Source: an uncultured Alphaproteobacteria bacterium (GTDB lineage: Bacteria; Pseudomonadota; Alphaproteobacteria; RF32; CAG-239). Taken from it: a stretch of 64,000 nt of DNA. The notes below the pieces were generated by a model. The model was not told where the DNA came from. It ran no database searches and worked only from the letters and a program-made list of their open reading frames with translations. The translations under genes were made by a program, and so were the position numbers. Numbering within the stretch: the stretch's first letter is position 1; every line of letters begins with the position of its first letter. Positions 1 through 8,895 of this stretch are shown here, piece by piece. The DNA is taken from NCBI GenBank assembly GCA_944391425.1, contig CALXTO010000002.1:18538-82537 (forward strand). Direction: 5' to 3'.

Positions 1-1277
1 AAAACGGAAGCGAGGCTCAGTGTCGTTTTGCTGTAAGCTCCATAGCGGTCGGGGTCACTGATGTTTTCGTAGCTGAACAACGGCAGAACTGTCGGACTGT
101 CGGCATGACGCAGATCATAACTTAATATCGTATAGTAATAAGCTTCCAAAGCGGCGTAATTGCGGTTGTCGAATCCCTGCAGGCTGGCTCTTGACGTCAG
201 CCAGGCATCGTCTTTGTTGGGGAGAGATAAATCTTTGAGGAAAGCCGTGTCAGAAGCGTAGTTGATGTCCGTGTCGGCAACCCAGTAGTCGTTTATTTCA
301 TAACGACCGTAAGCAAAGATGTTGCCGCGGTTTTCCTTTGTGTCCTTATCACGCAGAAAAGTTCCGCTGGCGGTTACTTCTCCCCGATAAAAGTATTTGT
401 TGTAAGCCGCACTGTAGGCGATGCCTTTGTCGCTGCTGATGATGGGATTGAACAAAATATCTTCGTTATCTGAGATGCTCCAAAAATACTTTGGCTGAAT
501 TGAAGCGCCCAAATAAGAGTTGGAGCTGATGCTCGGAAAGAGAAAACCGGAACGGCGTTTAACGGTTGGATCCGGATGCGATAAAAACGGTGTATAGAAC
601 ACCGGCATGCCTTTGACTTCGATGGTGGCATTTTGGTAATTGACATCTTTGCTCTCGGCGTCATGTTCAACTTTACGCGCTTTGATTTGCCACAAAGGAT
701 CCTGATTGCGGCAAACGTCGCAAGGCGTGTAAACGGCATAAGTCATCGTTTTTTTGTCTTTGTCGCCGCGGCGGAAAGTGCTGGCGGCAATGCGGGACTT
801 GTCGGCCAAGAGGACTTTGATGTTTTTCATTTCGCCTTTGGTCATTTTGTCAGTTAATTCCGCATAGTCGGAAAAAACGACGTTGCCATCCTCTTCCACC
901 AGAACGACATCGCCGACAGCGGTCACCGTGTCTTCTTTTTGATTGTAAATGACTTTATCTGCTTTGACGGTCAGGTTGTTGCGGATGATTTCGACATTGC
1001 CGGTGGCGGTAATCAAACTGAGTTCCTGATTATTCTCAACTTCGTCGGCGCTGAAGTAAATTTCCGGATTGTCGGGATCTTTGCTCGGTTTAGGCGTAAA
1101 GACATCGGTAAGGTTGAGCTTGGGGTCTATTTTGGCCGGCGAATCGGAAACGGTTTCGGAAACGGTGGCACGCGTATCCGGCGTTACAACACTGTTTGAT
1201 GCCTGAGCAACCGGTGTGCTTAATAAAACGGCACCGGACAAAATACAGAATTTGGAAAAGACGGAGCTGTCAGGCAT
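1..1277 (-). CDS. lptD: LPS-assembly outer-membrane protein LptD (3' part outside window)
   Basis: LptD is the outer-membrane barrel that, with LptE, inserts lipopolysaccharide into the outer leaflet. About 425 codons are visible and the frame stays open to the window edge, so the C-terminal half of the barrel is missing. The protein starts with a signal peptide ending near residue 26 (cleavage after AQA). An OstA/LptA-like N-terminal domain follows at about residues 70-170 (EIYFSADEVENNQ; VKADKVIYNQKEDTVTAVGD), and then the start of the barrel (GMPVFYTPFLSHPDPTVKRR; SGFLFPSISSNSYLG). A pair of cysteines sits in CDVCRNQDP. The start codon overlaps the end of lptF by 8 nt (ATGCCTGA), so the two are translationally coupled. 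Identity is clear from the motifs and from the lptF neighbour. Confidence 0.93.
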   Translation of the reverse strand, partial: MPDSSVFSKFCILSGAVLLSTPVAQASNSVVTPDTRATVSETVSDSPAKIDPKLNLTDVFTPKPSKDPDNPEIYFSADEVENNQELSLITATGNVEIIRNNLTVKADKVIYNQKEDTVTAVGDVVLVEEDGNVVFSDYAELTDKMTKGEMKNIKVLLADKSRIAASTFRRGDKDKKTMTYAVYTPCDVCRNQDPLWQIKARKVEHDAESKDVNYQNATIEVKGMPVFYTPFLSHPDPTVKRRSGFLFPSISSNSYLGASIQPKYFWSISDNEDILFNPIISSDKGIAYSAAYNKYFYRGEVTASGTFLRDKDTKENRGNIFAYGRYEINDYWVADTDINYASDTAFLKDLSLPNKDDAWLTSRASLQGFDNRNYAALEAYYYTILSYDLRHADSPTVLPLFSYENISDPDRYGAYSKTTLSLASV

Positions 1278-2409
1278 TAAGGTCTCCGTTTGCAAAAAAC
1301 GGCGCTTTCTTTTTCTTTTGGAAAAAAGAAGGATTGTAAAAGCGCAACAGAAAAAGGCAGCAGGCAAAGGGCAGGAAAACGTTGAGATACATTGCGGCCA
1401 GCCACCCCAGATTTTTGGCGGCCAGGTTTCCGAATGACAGATCCAGGGCTTGAATGATAACCATGGCGCCGACGGAAAGGGAAACAATCTTAATCTGTCC
1501 CCGGCGGTTAAAGTTTCCGACAAGAAGCCCTGTGCAGGCCATAAGGGCATAAACGATGTTGAGCAGGGGCGTTGTAATTCTTTTGTTGCCCTCAACAATC
1601 CAACGGCGGACTTCTTTGGGAGACAACGAAGGATCTGAGGCTGCGTTGAATAATTCGGAAAGAGATTTTTCGCGTACGCCGGCTTCTTTGCGCGCTTTGC
1701 TTTCTTTAGCGCCGAAATCTACCGAATATCTTTCAAACGAAACGGAACTGAATTGGTGGTTCTGTTTATTAAGCTGCTGTCTGGTACCGTGAATTAAAAT
1801 GATTCTCGGGCCTTTTTCTGTCTGGATAATCCGTCCCAGTTCCGCAGACAGAGTTGATTTGTTTTGAGGGTCGCGTTCGTCGTTAATCAGGATTCCGCCG
1901 ACGGCGCCGTCCGGTTCATGTGTTGTAATAAAAACCGTAAGGTTGGGCTGCAGGGTTGTAAATTCGCCTTCCCGGAACATCAGGTGCGAAACGTCGTTTT
2001 TTATCCGCCATTCCAAGTCATTGAACTGGTTTTCGGCGTAAGGGATGACGATGTTCATAACATAAACGTTGAGCAGTGCCAGAACGATGCCGAAAAAAAG
2101 CGTGGGTTTGGCGTTTTGCCAGGGGCTGATTCCGGCCGCTTTCATAACGACCAGTTCCCGGTCCGAGAGCATACGGTTATAAACAAACAAAATGGCGGCA
2201 AACAACGATATTGGTGAGAGCAAGGTAAAAATGCGCGGCATGAGCAAAGACGTCAGCTCGATAAAAATGCCGACGGATATGCCTTTGTTGGTAATAAGGT
2301 CGATAAATCGCAGGGATTGCGTAAGCCAGATGATGGACATAAGCGAAAAGGCGACCAGCAAAAAACCGACCAAAATTTGTTTGGTTATATAGATGTTTAG
2401 TTTTTTCAT
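1270..2409 (-). CDS. lptF: LPS export ABC permease LptF
   Basis: This YjgP/YjgQ-family inner-membrane permease is part of the LptB2FG transporter that extracts LPS from the inner membrane. Three transmembrane segments lie at the N-terminus, then a periplasmic beta-jellyroll region (about residues 130-260), then three C-terminal segments. The N-terminal stretch WLTQSLRFIDLITNKG and the motif RELVVMKAAGIS match alphaproteobacterial LptF rather than LptG. I prefer the start at 2409 (MKKLNIYITKQ); an in-frame ATG 18 nt upstream at 2427 is also possible, and neither has a strong ribosome binding site. The usual partner lptG is not adjacent but lies at 44428-45534. lptD follows in the same operon with an 8-nt overlap. 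Confidence 0.92.
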   Translation of the reverse strand: MKKLNIYITKQILVGFLLVAFSLMSIIWLTQSLRFIDLITNKGISVGIFIELTSLLMPRIFTLLSPISLFAAILFVYNRMLSDRELVVMKAAGISPWQNAKPTLFFGIVLALLNVYVMNIVIPYAENQFNDLEWRIKNDVSHLMFREGEFTTLQPNLTVFITTHEPDGAVGGILINDERDPQNKSTLSAELGRIIQTEKGPRIILIHGTRQQLNKQNHQFSSVSFERYSVDFGAKESKARKEAGVREKSLSELFNAASDPSLSPKEVRRWIVEGNKRITTPLLNIVYALMACTGLLVGNFNRRGQIKIVSLSVGAMVIIQALDLSFGNLAAKNLGWLAAMYLNVFLPFACCLFLLRFYNPSFFQKKKKAPFFANGDLNA

Positions 2410-2524
2410 GCCGATGATTATAATCAAAATATCAGATTAAGAAACAAAATTATTCATAATATTATAAAAAAAATATAAAATTTTGCTTAAAAATATAAAA
2501 TCTGGGGGCGCAAAAAGAATCTGC

Positions 2525-2553
2525 TTGAACCGCCGTTTTTTTCTTTATATGAT
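2525..2553 (+). promoter_or_regulatory. Sigma-70-type promoter of the hydrogenase operon
   Basis: TTGAAC at 2525-2530, a 17-nt spacer, and TATGAT at 2548-2553. It sits 43 nt before the hydC-like start, downstream of a very AT-rich stretch (2435-2510) that could act as an UP element. The gene's ribosome binding site AAGGAG is at 2583-2588. Confidence 0.65.
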
Positions 2554-2595
2554 TTAGGCATAGAAAATTACGAACAAAAAAGCAAGGAGATTTTT

Positions 2596-3075
2596 ATGGA
2601 AGGCAACTCTACAGCCTCGCAGGTTGCGGCGAAATGGCGCAAAAAACGCGGCTCTCTGATTATGGCTCTGCACGAAATTCAAGGCGTCAAAGGGTTTGTT
2701 CCCTGGGAAGACGCCATGGACATCGCGGCGGAAATGGATATTCCGCTGGCAAGGATTTATGAAGTTTTGACATTCTATAACTTTTTTAAATTGGATGCGC
2801 CCGGGAAAGCCGTTATTTCGGTTTGTACCGGAACGGCCTGTTACCTTAAGGGAAATGACAAAGTCCTGGAGGAGTTTAAAAAAGAGCTTGGCATCGGCGA
2901 GGGCGAAAGCACGGAAGACAAGATGTTTCATTTGCAAAGCGTGCGTTGCGTCGGCTGCTGCGGTCTGGCTCCGGTTTGCGTGGTTAACGGCAAGACCTAC
3001 GGCCGCGTAACACCCAACGATGTCCGGAACATTCTGGACGAATGGCGCAAAAAACTTAGCGAGGACGAGGAGTAG
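2596..3075 (+). CDS. [FeFe]-hydrogenase small subunit, NuoE/HydC (HndA)-like
   Basis: This is a 159-residue thioredoxin-fold [2Fe-2S] protein of the NuoE/HydC/HndA family. In NAD-dependent or electron-bifurcating [FeFe]-hydrogenases it relays electrons between the NuoF-like flavoprotein and the catalytic subunit. A helical N-terminal domain (residues 1-65) precedes the cluster domain, whose ligands fit the family pattern: C77-x4-C82 (SVCTGTACY) and C118-x3-C122 (VRCVGCCGLAP). It is the first gene of a tight operon, 4 nt before the NuoF-like gene, with a good AAGGAG site. A respiratory complex I NuoE is unlikely because no other nuo gene is nearby and a hydrogenase closes the operon. Confidence 0.93.
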   Translation: MEGNSTASQVAAKWRKKRGSLIMALHEIQGVKGFVPWEDAMDIAAEMDIPLARIYEVLTFYNFFKLDAPGKAVISVCTGTACYLKGNDKVLEEFKKELGIGEGESTEDKMFHLQSVRCVGCCGLAPVCVVNGKTYGRVTPNDVRNILDEWRKKLSEDEE

Positions 3076-3079
3076 GACG

Positions 3080-4774
3080 ATGGCCGAGACAGATTTGGAC
3101 AAGAGATTTGACATTCATGAAATTGCCAAAACCAAAAAAGCGGAAATGGATAGTTTTGCCTGCAGTATTTATTGCTGCCATTCAACTGGCTGCAAGTCTT
3201 CCGGCAGCGATGATATTATTACGCTGATCAAAGAGGCAATTGCTGCCCACGGTATTGAGGACAAAGTCCGGGTTGTGGCGACCGGTTGTATGGGGTTGTG
3301 CGCCCAGGGGCCGCTTATCCGGGTAGAAATCAAAGGTCAGAAAGATGTTTTATATAAACGGGTTGAACCGCTCATCGGGCGCCTGATTATTACCGAACAT
3401 GTCGTTCCTGCCCTGCGGTTGCCGGAAGGTGAAGTGTTTGAAATTCCCGAGTTTTTGGCGCAACATGTGTTATCTTTGGAGCTGCCTTTCTTTACCAAAC
3501 AAGAGAAAGTGGTTTTACGTGATGCCGGGCACATGGACCCCGAAGATATTCAGGAATATATCGCCCGCGGCGGATATCTGGCTCTGGAGAAGGTTCTTAA
3601 AACGATGAAGCCGGAAGAGGTGGTCGAGGAAATCAAAAAATCCGGTCTGCGCGGCCGGGGCGGCGGCGGATTTTCAACCGGGATGAAATGGGAACTGGCT
3701 TCCAAAGTGCCTACCGTTGACGAAAAATTCATTATCTGCAACGGCGATGAGGGCGATCCGGGCGCGTATATGGATCGCAGTATTTTGGAAGGCGATCCGC
3801 ATTCGGTGATTGAGGGAATGATGATTGCCGCTTATGCGATCGGTGCGACATCCGGTTGGTTTTATGTGCGGGCAGAATATCCGCTGGCGGTTGAACGTTT
3901 GGAAAAGGCCATCAAGGCCTGTAAAAAGACCCGTCTGCTCGGCAACAACATCATGGGGACGGATTTCAGTTTTAATATTGAAGTGCGTTTGGGTGCCGGC
4001 GCTTTTGTCTGCGGCGAAGAAACGGCTTTAATTCATTCGATTGAGGGCAAACGCGGAACGCCGCGTCCGCGCCCGCCGTATCCGACCAACAAGGGGCTGT
4101 GGGACAAGCCGTCCTGTGTCAACAATGTGGAAACTCTGGGCAATATCCCCAAGATTATTTTGAAAGGTGCCGACTGGTTTGCTTCTTTTGGAACGGAAAC
4201 ATCCAAAGGAACCAAAGTTTTTGCCCTGACCGGACAAGTTGAACACTCAGGGTTGATTGAGGTGCCGATGGGAACGACCATTAACGAGATTGTCAATGAA
4301 ATTGGCGGTGGCGTGCCTAACGGCAAAAAACTGAAAGCAGTGCAGACGGGAGGTCCCTCCGGCGGCGTTATTCCGGCAGAAAACATGGATTTGCCGGTAT
4401 GCTACGAAGAGCTGAAAAAAGTCGGTTCGATTATGGGCTCCGGCGGTATGATCGTTATGGACGACTCTTCCAATATGGTCAATATCGCCAATTTTTACCT
4501 TGATTTTACGGTTGACGAATCGTGCGGAAAATGCGCACCCTGCCGTATCGGCGGAAAGCAGATGCTGCTGCTTTTGGAGAAGATCAACAAGGGAAAAGGA
4601 ACAAAGCAGGATCTGGCGGATTTAAAACGAATCGCTCTGGCCATGCAAAAAGCGTCTTTATGCGGTTTGGGACAAACGGCTCCGAATCCGGTTCTTTCTA
4701 CGCTGCGTTTCTTTGAAAACGAATATTGGGAAAAACTTATTGATAAACCGTCAGCTTCCGGGGAGGCAAAATAA
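3080..4774 (+). CDS. [FeFe]-hydrogenase NADH/FMN subunit, NuoF/HydB (HndC)-like
   Basis: This 564-residue diaphorase subunit oxidises or reduces NAD(H) through FMN and passes electrons through Fe-S clusters to HydA. An N-terminal thioredoxin-like [2Fe-2S] domain has C33/C38 and C70/C74. The NuoF core carries the glycine-rich nucleotide site (RGRGGGGFSTG, about residues 191-201), and a C-terminal [4Fe-4S] site has C482, C485, C488 and C528 (ESCGKCAPCRIGG ... SLCGLG). The protein ends soon after that, so the extra C-terminal 2[4Fe-4S] ferredoxin domain seen in some HydB proteins is absent. The start at 3080 is set by AGGAG at 3067-3071 and falls 4 nt after the previous stop. The stop overlaps the hydA start (TAATG). 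Confidence 0.93.
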   Translation: MAETDLDKRFDIHEIAKTKKAEMDSFACSIYCCHSTGCKSSGSDDIITLIKEAIAAHGIEDKVRVVATGCMGLCAQGPLIRVEIKGQKDVLYKRVEPLIGRLIITEHVVPALRLPEGEVFEIPEFLAQHVLSLELPFFTKQEKVVLRDAGHMDPEDIQEYIARGGYLALEKVLKTMKPEEVVEEIKKSGLRGRGGGGFSTGMKWELASKVPTVDEKFIICNGDEGDPGAYMDRSILEGDPHSVIEGMMIAAYAIGATSGWFYVRAEYPLAVERLEKAIKACKKTRLLGNNIMGTDFSFNIEVRLGAGAFVCGEETALIHSIEGKRGTPRPRPPYPTNKGLWDKPSCVNNVETLGNIPKIILKGADWFASFGTETSKGTKVFALTGQVEHSGLIEVPMGTTINEIVNEIGGGVPNGKKLKAVQTGGPSGGVIPAENMDLPVCYEELKKVGSIMGSGGMIVMDDSSNMVNIANFYLDFTVDESCGKCAPCRIGGKQMLLLLEKINKGKGTKQDLADLKRIALAMQKASLCGLGQTAPNPVLSTLRFFENEYWEKLIDKPSASGEAK

Positions 4775-6549
4775 TGGTGAACTTGAAAATTGATAATTTT
4801 GATGTCAGCGTACCGGAAGGAACCAGCATTTTGGAAGCTGCCCGTCAGGCGCAGATTGACATTCCGACGCTTTGCAAACATCCGGACGTGGATCCGACGG
4901 CAGGTTGCGGCATGTGTATCGTCAAAGTCAACGGCCGGGTAATGCGTTCGTGTTGTACGCCGGTGGCCGAGGGAATGGAAGTTATTACGGGCGATGCGGA
5001 GATTGTTTCGGTGCGTCGTACGGTACTGGAACTGATTTTGAGCAATCATCCGAACGAATGTCTGACTTGTATTCGTTCCGGACACTGCGAATTGCAGGAT
5101 ATGGCAAATACGTTCGGAATAGCAACTTCTCATCTGCCAAGCCTGAATAAAAAAGCTGAACTGGATGATTCAACGCATTCGATTGTGTTGGATGCGTCCA
5201 AATGCATTGTGTGCGGTCGTTGTGTTGAAGTTTGTCAGAATCAGCAGAATGTATGGGCTTTGAGCTATCTGAACCGCGGTTTGGCCACTAAAATTACGGC
5301 AGCCGGCGGCATTAAGCTGGCAGACAGTCCCTGTATCAAATGCGGGCAGTGTTCCGCGCATTGTCCGACGGGGGCTATTGTTGAATATGACGAGACGCAA
5401 AAAGTTTGGGAAATGTTGCGTGATCCGGATTTGGTTACGGTTGTTCAGATTGCGCCGGCCGTCCGGGTGGCCATCGGTGAAGAATTCGGTTATGATTTCG
5501 GCGAAAACCTGACCGGAAAAACTTATGCCGCTTTGCGCCGTCTCGGTTTTGACAGGGTTTTTGACACCAATTTCGGTGCCGATTTGACGATTATCGAAGA
5601 GGCGACCGAGTTTGTCGAAAGGTTTACCAAACGTCCGGAAAGCCTGCCGATGTTTACGTCCTGCTGTCCGGCCTGGGTTGATATGCTGGAAAAATATCAT
5701 CATGACATGATTCCCAATTTCTCAACCTGTAAGTCGCCACAATCAATGGTCGGTGCACTGGCAAAAACCTATTATGCGGAGAAAATGGCAATTAACCCTG
5801 AAAAAATCCGCGTGATTTCGGTTATGCCCTGCACGGCTAAAAAATGGGAAATTGTTCGCAGCAAAGATATGAGTTCTTCTGGATATCAGGATGTGGATGT
5901 GTCGCTGACGACCCGTGAACTGTGCCGGATGATTAAACAGGCCGGAATTGATTTCCGCCGTTTGCCTGAAGAAGAGGCCGACAGCCCGTTGGGCGAATAT
6001 TCCGGTGCGGGAACCATTTTCGGCGTAACCGGCGGGGTGATGACGGCTGCTTTGCGCACGGCATATTTTTATATTACCGGCGAAGAGCTCGGAGAAGTCA
6101 ACTTCAAAGGAATCGAAGGATTGGAAGGCGTTAAGGAAGCTGAAGTCGACATTAAGGGAACCAAAGTCCGGATTGCTGTGGCTCACGGTTGCGGTAATGT
6201 GGAAAAGGTTTTGGATAAAATCCGCACGGCCCGCGAAAACGGTGAGGAAACGCCTTATCATTTCGTTGAGGTGATGGCTTGCCGCGGAGGCTGCATTTCC
6301 GGCGGCGGACAGCCGCGCGTTATGATGCCCGGGCAGCCCAAGCCGCGCGGCATTACCGACGATATTCGTCAAAAGCGCGCGCAAGGCCTGATGAATGAGG
6401 ATTTACAGGCCAAGAACCGTTTGTCGCATCATAACGAATCGGTTAAAACCTTGTATAAGGAATATTTGGGGCAGGCGGGGTCAGAAAAAGCCCATCATCT
6501 TTTGCATACGCATTATGTGGCCAGGCCGAAATATGATAAGAAAGCCTAA
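4774..6549 (+). CDS. hydA: [FeFe]-hydrogenase catalytic subunit HydA (HndD-like, group A)
   Basis: This 591-residue protein makes or consumes H2 at the H-cluster. Domains in order: plant-type [2Fe-2S] ferredoxin (C34, C45, C48, C60); His-ligated [4Fe-4S] site (H92-x3-C96-x2-C99-x5-C105); two [4Fe-4S] sites (C144/147/150/154 and C187/190/193/197); and the H domain. Its signatures are TSCCPAW (295-301, with proton-transfer C297 and ligand C298), MPCTAKKWE (351-359, C353) and MACRGGCISGGGQP (501-514, C503 and C507). A C-terminal small-subunit-like tail ends the protein. Every residue expected for an active enzyme is present. The gene overlaps hydB by 1 nt. The maturases HydE, HydF and HydG are not in this window. 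Confidence 0.97.
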   Translation: MVNLKIDNFDVSVPEGTSILEAARQAQIDIPTLCKHPDVDPTAGCGMCIVKVNGRVMRSCCTPVAEGMEVITGDAEIVSVRRTVLELILSNHPNECLTCIRSGHCELQDMANTFGIATSHLPSLNKKAELDDSTHSIVLDASKCIVCGRCVEVCQNQQNVWALSYLNRGLATKITAAGGIKLADSPCIKCGQCSAHCPTGAIVEYDETQKVWEMLRDPDLVTVVQIAPAVRVAIGEEFGYDFGENLTGKTYAALRRLGFDRVFDTNFGADLTIIEEATEFVERFTKRPESLPMFTSCCPAWVDMLEKYHHDMIPNFSTCKSPQSMVGALAKTYYAEKMAINPEKIRVISVMPCTAKKWEIVRSKDMSSSGYQDVDVSLTTRELCRMIKQAGIDFRRLPEEEADSPLGEYSGAGTIFGVTGGVMTAALRTAYFYITGEELGEVNFKGIEGLEGVKEAEVDIKGTKVRIAVAHGCGNVEKVLDKIRTARENGEETPYHFVEVMACRGGCISGGGQPRVMMPGQPKPRGITDDIRQKRAQGLMNEDLQAKNRLSHHNESVKTLYKEYLGQAGSEKAHHLLHTHYVARPKYDKKA

Positions 6550-6560
6550 ACGCGCAAATA

Positions 6561-6590
6561 AAAAAGCAGAGCATATGCTCTGCTTTTTTT
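6561..6590. terminator. Bidirectional intrinsic terminator after hydA
   Basis: A perfect inverted repeat centred at 6574/6575 (GCAGAGCAT / ATGCTCTGC) with an A-tract before it and seven T after it. It can end the hydrogenase operon and the convergent minus-strand gene at 6604-8109. Confidence 0.9.
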
Positions 6591-6603
6591 GATGAACTGG
6601 CGC

Positions 6604-8109
6604 TTAAGGAACAAAAGTTTCCAAAAACGTCTGCTGCCAGCCAAGTTCCTCCCGGCGGGCAAGAATAGCCTCTTTCAGATTTTTTGGAATGTTTTCCAAA
6701 GTTTCAAAGGGCGTTTCGACCAATTGTTCAGCAATATCCCGGCAATTGAGAAGATTTTCGGGAAGGGTGTTGATAAGGTCTTCCAACACTTCCGACGTTT
6801 CAGCTACTGTCTGCGACGCGTCTTCTTTAAGTTCCGTCAGGCAGGATACTGCTTGAGACATTTGCTGTGGCTGCATGTGGATTTTTTTGATTAATCCCGG
6901 CCATTGTCTGATTACGGCGCGCAGCAGCTCGGTATCGTATCCGTTGCTGTTTGAACAAGCCATCGCTACAAAATTTGAAACCTTGTAGAGTTTGTTATGT
7001 TCAAGACCGGACATTATCCGCACAATCTGTTTTACAGAGCTAATGTGCAGGATGATGTTGTCGCGGCAAAGCAGATGATGAAGCGTTGACAACGCCAGGT
7101 TGACAATCGGCAGCGCCTTTTTGCAAGTCAGTCTGTTGTCAGCCGTTTTATAGATGATATCACAAATATTTTGCACCACGATGTCGATGTTTTCAACATC
7201 GTTTACAACCGAAAGGCTATTGTAAACTTCAAGAACGTCATAGCTGTTTTCTTCGTCAGTATGGTGTTTCAAAAAAATCAGAAAGTTTTTTCTGGTATCC
7301 ATGTCGACGATATTTTCCTGTTTCAGCATACTGCAGATCACCGGAAAGACGTCTTTGGAAATTGCCAATCCTTTTCGGCATATTTCGTGGACAGGTGCAA
7401 AATTATGCAAATCGTCTTTTTGCGTTTGCAGAATTTGAAAGAGTTTTCGAATAAGGCGATCATGTCCGGGAGCTCTTTCGTCGCCGCCGAAGAATTTAAT
7501 CTGCTCCAATGCCGTCATTGCCTGGCTGCGCGTTGCATGCATAAAGCTGAACAAGTATTCGGCTATTTCCAGCTCGCGGTTTCCGGGACCGATGTACCAG
7601 TCAGGATAACTTTGGGAAATATCCAGGTATTTGAGCCGCCGGATTACCAACGCCATCAACCATGAATGAAAGATGGATCTGTTAAGGATTTTTTCCTCGA
7701 CTTCCATGTTTTGCGGAGGCAGCAGGGCAAGAAACTGCTGACACATTGAGCAGAATATTTTTTCATGGTAGAGAGAGTAAGCGTTGATGACCAGATCTAT
7801 GCCGTCAAAGCCTTTTTGAGATTTTGCAAACTTAAAAAAGTTTTGATAGGCGCTAAGCAGCGGGATGGTCCTTACATTTGCCGTCAAAGCCGCAAAAAGC
7901 AGCTTCTTTTTTGCAAATATCGGCTGGGCGCAGGTGCTGCCGAATTTTTGGTCGTATTCTTTTTCCGTTAAGAAAGAAATGTCTTCGGCTGCAATTTTAC
8001 CAAGCAGGATATGCTGGGCAAGAAGCCTGTATACTTCTTCGACGAATTTGCCGTCGTTGTTGCAAAGAGCCTGGCTGATTGCAACAAAAGGTACGGGATT
8101 TTTCTCCAT
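6604..8109 (-). CDS. Hypothetical helical protein, 501 aa
   Basis: I do not recognise this protein. It has no signal peptide or transmembrane segment, is predicted cytoplasmic, and its sequence is mostly amphipathic helix (for example LLSAYQNFFKFAKSQ, ILQTQKDDLHNFAPVH, SEVLEDLINTLPENL), which could form a helical-repeat scaffold. Several scattered cysteines show no metal-binding spacing. It is monocistronic: terminators lie on both sides (6561-6590 and 8224-8256). It opens with MEKNPVPFVAI, and the next minus-strand gene upstream is grpE. Coding is supported by the long uninterrupted frame and normal codon use. Confidence 0.75.
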   Translation of the reverse strand: MEKNPVPFVAISQALCNNDGKFVEEVYRLLAQHILLGKIAAEDISFLTEKEYDQKFGSTCAQPIFAKKKLLFAALTANVRTIPLLSAYQNFFKFAKSQKGFDGIDLVINAYSLYHEKIFCSMCQQFLALLPPQNMEVEEKILNRSIFHSWLMALVIRRLKYLDISQSYPDWYIGPGNRELEIAEYLFSFMHATRSQAMTALEQIKFFGGDERAPGHDRLIRKLFQILQTQKDDLHNFAPVHEICRKGLAISKDVFPVICSMLKQENIVDMDTRKNFLIFLKHHTDEENSYDVLEVYNSLSVVNDVENIDIVVQNICDIIYKTADNRLTCKKALPIVNLALSTLHHLLCRDNIILHISSVKQIVRIMSGLEHNKLYKVSNFVAMACSNSNGYDTELLRAVIRQWPGLIKKIHMQPQQMSQAVSCLTELKEDASQTVAETSEVLEDLINTLPENLLNCRDIAEQLVETPFETLENIPKNLKEAILARREELGWQQTFLETFVP

Positions 8110-8223
8110 TTTACAAAAAAATTATGTTAATTATTTGAGGTGTCATAATAAGTTTAAAGTGCGGACAGGTTAGCACAATATTGTCGGAAATCAAGAGCTT
8201 TTTACATATTGTTTTATTCACAG

Positions 8224-8256
8224 AAAAAAGCCCTGCAGAAAGCAGGGCTTTTTTCT
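8224..8256 (-). terminator. Intrinsic terminator after grpE
   Basis: GCCCTGC (8230-8236) pairs with GCAGGGC (8242-8248) around a 5-nt loop, flanked by A and T runs on both sides. It follows the grpE stop on the minus strand directly. Confidence 0.88.
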
Positions 8257-8257
8257 C

Positions 8258-8848
8258 TTATTTTTCCGACGGGCCGCCTTTGGTAACGACGACCATCGCT
8301 TCGCGGAGCAGCCTGTCATTCAGCATATAACCGGTTTGCAATTCGGCAATAACGGTACCTGCTGGTTTTTCCGCATCTTCAACTTCCTGAATTACCTGAT
8401 GAAAATTGGGGTCGAAAACTTTGCCGAGGATGTCCATACGACTGATGCCGAATTTACCAAAAACTTTCATTAATTCGGCTTCGGTCAATTTGACGCCTTC
8501 GAGCAGCGCAGCGCAGTTTTCTTTTGACTGACCCTGTTCAACGGCATCAATGGCGCGATGCAGGTTGTCGGCAACGGAAAGAAGGTTTTTGGCAAAAGAG
8601 GAAATCGCATATTTATTGTTTTTTTCAATTTCCTGAGCACAGCGTTTTTTGGTGTTTTCGGCTTCGGCAAAAGCTCGGAGATAGTCTTCGCGAAGCTTTT
8701 GGTTTTCGGCTTGCAGAAGTTCAATATCCGGGGTCTCTTCCTCTTCCGGCCGAGCTTCTTTTTCATCGGCGTTTTCTTCAGAGGAAAGTTCCGGGTTCAG
8801 GCTTTCTTCATCCGAGATTTCAGGGTGCTTTTTTTTGTTCTTTTTCAT
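8258..8848 (-). CDS. grpE: Nucleotide exchange factor GrpE
   Basis: GrpE releases ADP from DnaK in the heat-shock chaperone cycle. It has a charged, low-complexity N-terminus (residues 1-40), a long coiled-coil helix (about 45-90, ELLQAENQKLREDYLRAFAE), and the C-terminal beta domain with FDPNFHQVIQEVED and the ending TGYMLNDRLLREAMVVV typical of the family. The start at 8848 (MKKNKKKHPEIS) is preferred over upstream in-frame starts, because translation from 8923 would run through the likely promoter (8896-8924). dnaK and dnaJ are not in the window. The promoter resembles the one before hslV, as expected for a heat-shock regulon member. Confidence 0.95.
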   Translation of the reverse strand: MKKNKKKHPEISDEESLNPELSSEENADEKEARPEEEETPDIELLQAENQKLREDYLRAFAEAENTKKRCAQEIEKNNKYAISSFAKNLLSVADNLHRAIDAVEQGQSKENCAALLEGVKLTEAELMKVFGKFGISRMDILGKVFDPNFHQVIQEVEDAEKPAGTVIAELQTGYMLNDRLLREAMVVVTKGGPSEK

Positions 8849-8895
8849 GTTTTTTCTCTTTAAATATTTATTGCTTACGTGTATATATATAAGGA

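Noticed and set aside
2554..3114. Antisense frame opposite the hydC-like gene (186 codons)
   Set aside because: It is a shadow of the real NuoE-like gene, which has all cluster cysteines and a ribosome binding site.
4774..6549. Complex I NuoG assignment for the third hydrogenase-operon gene
   Set aside because: The H-cluster motifs TSCCPAW, MPCTAKKWE and MACRGGC are all present, which NuoG lacks.
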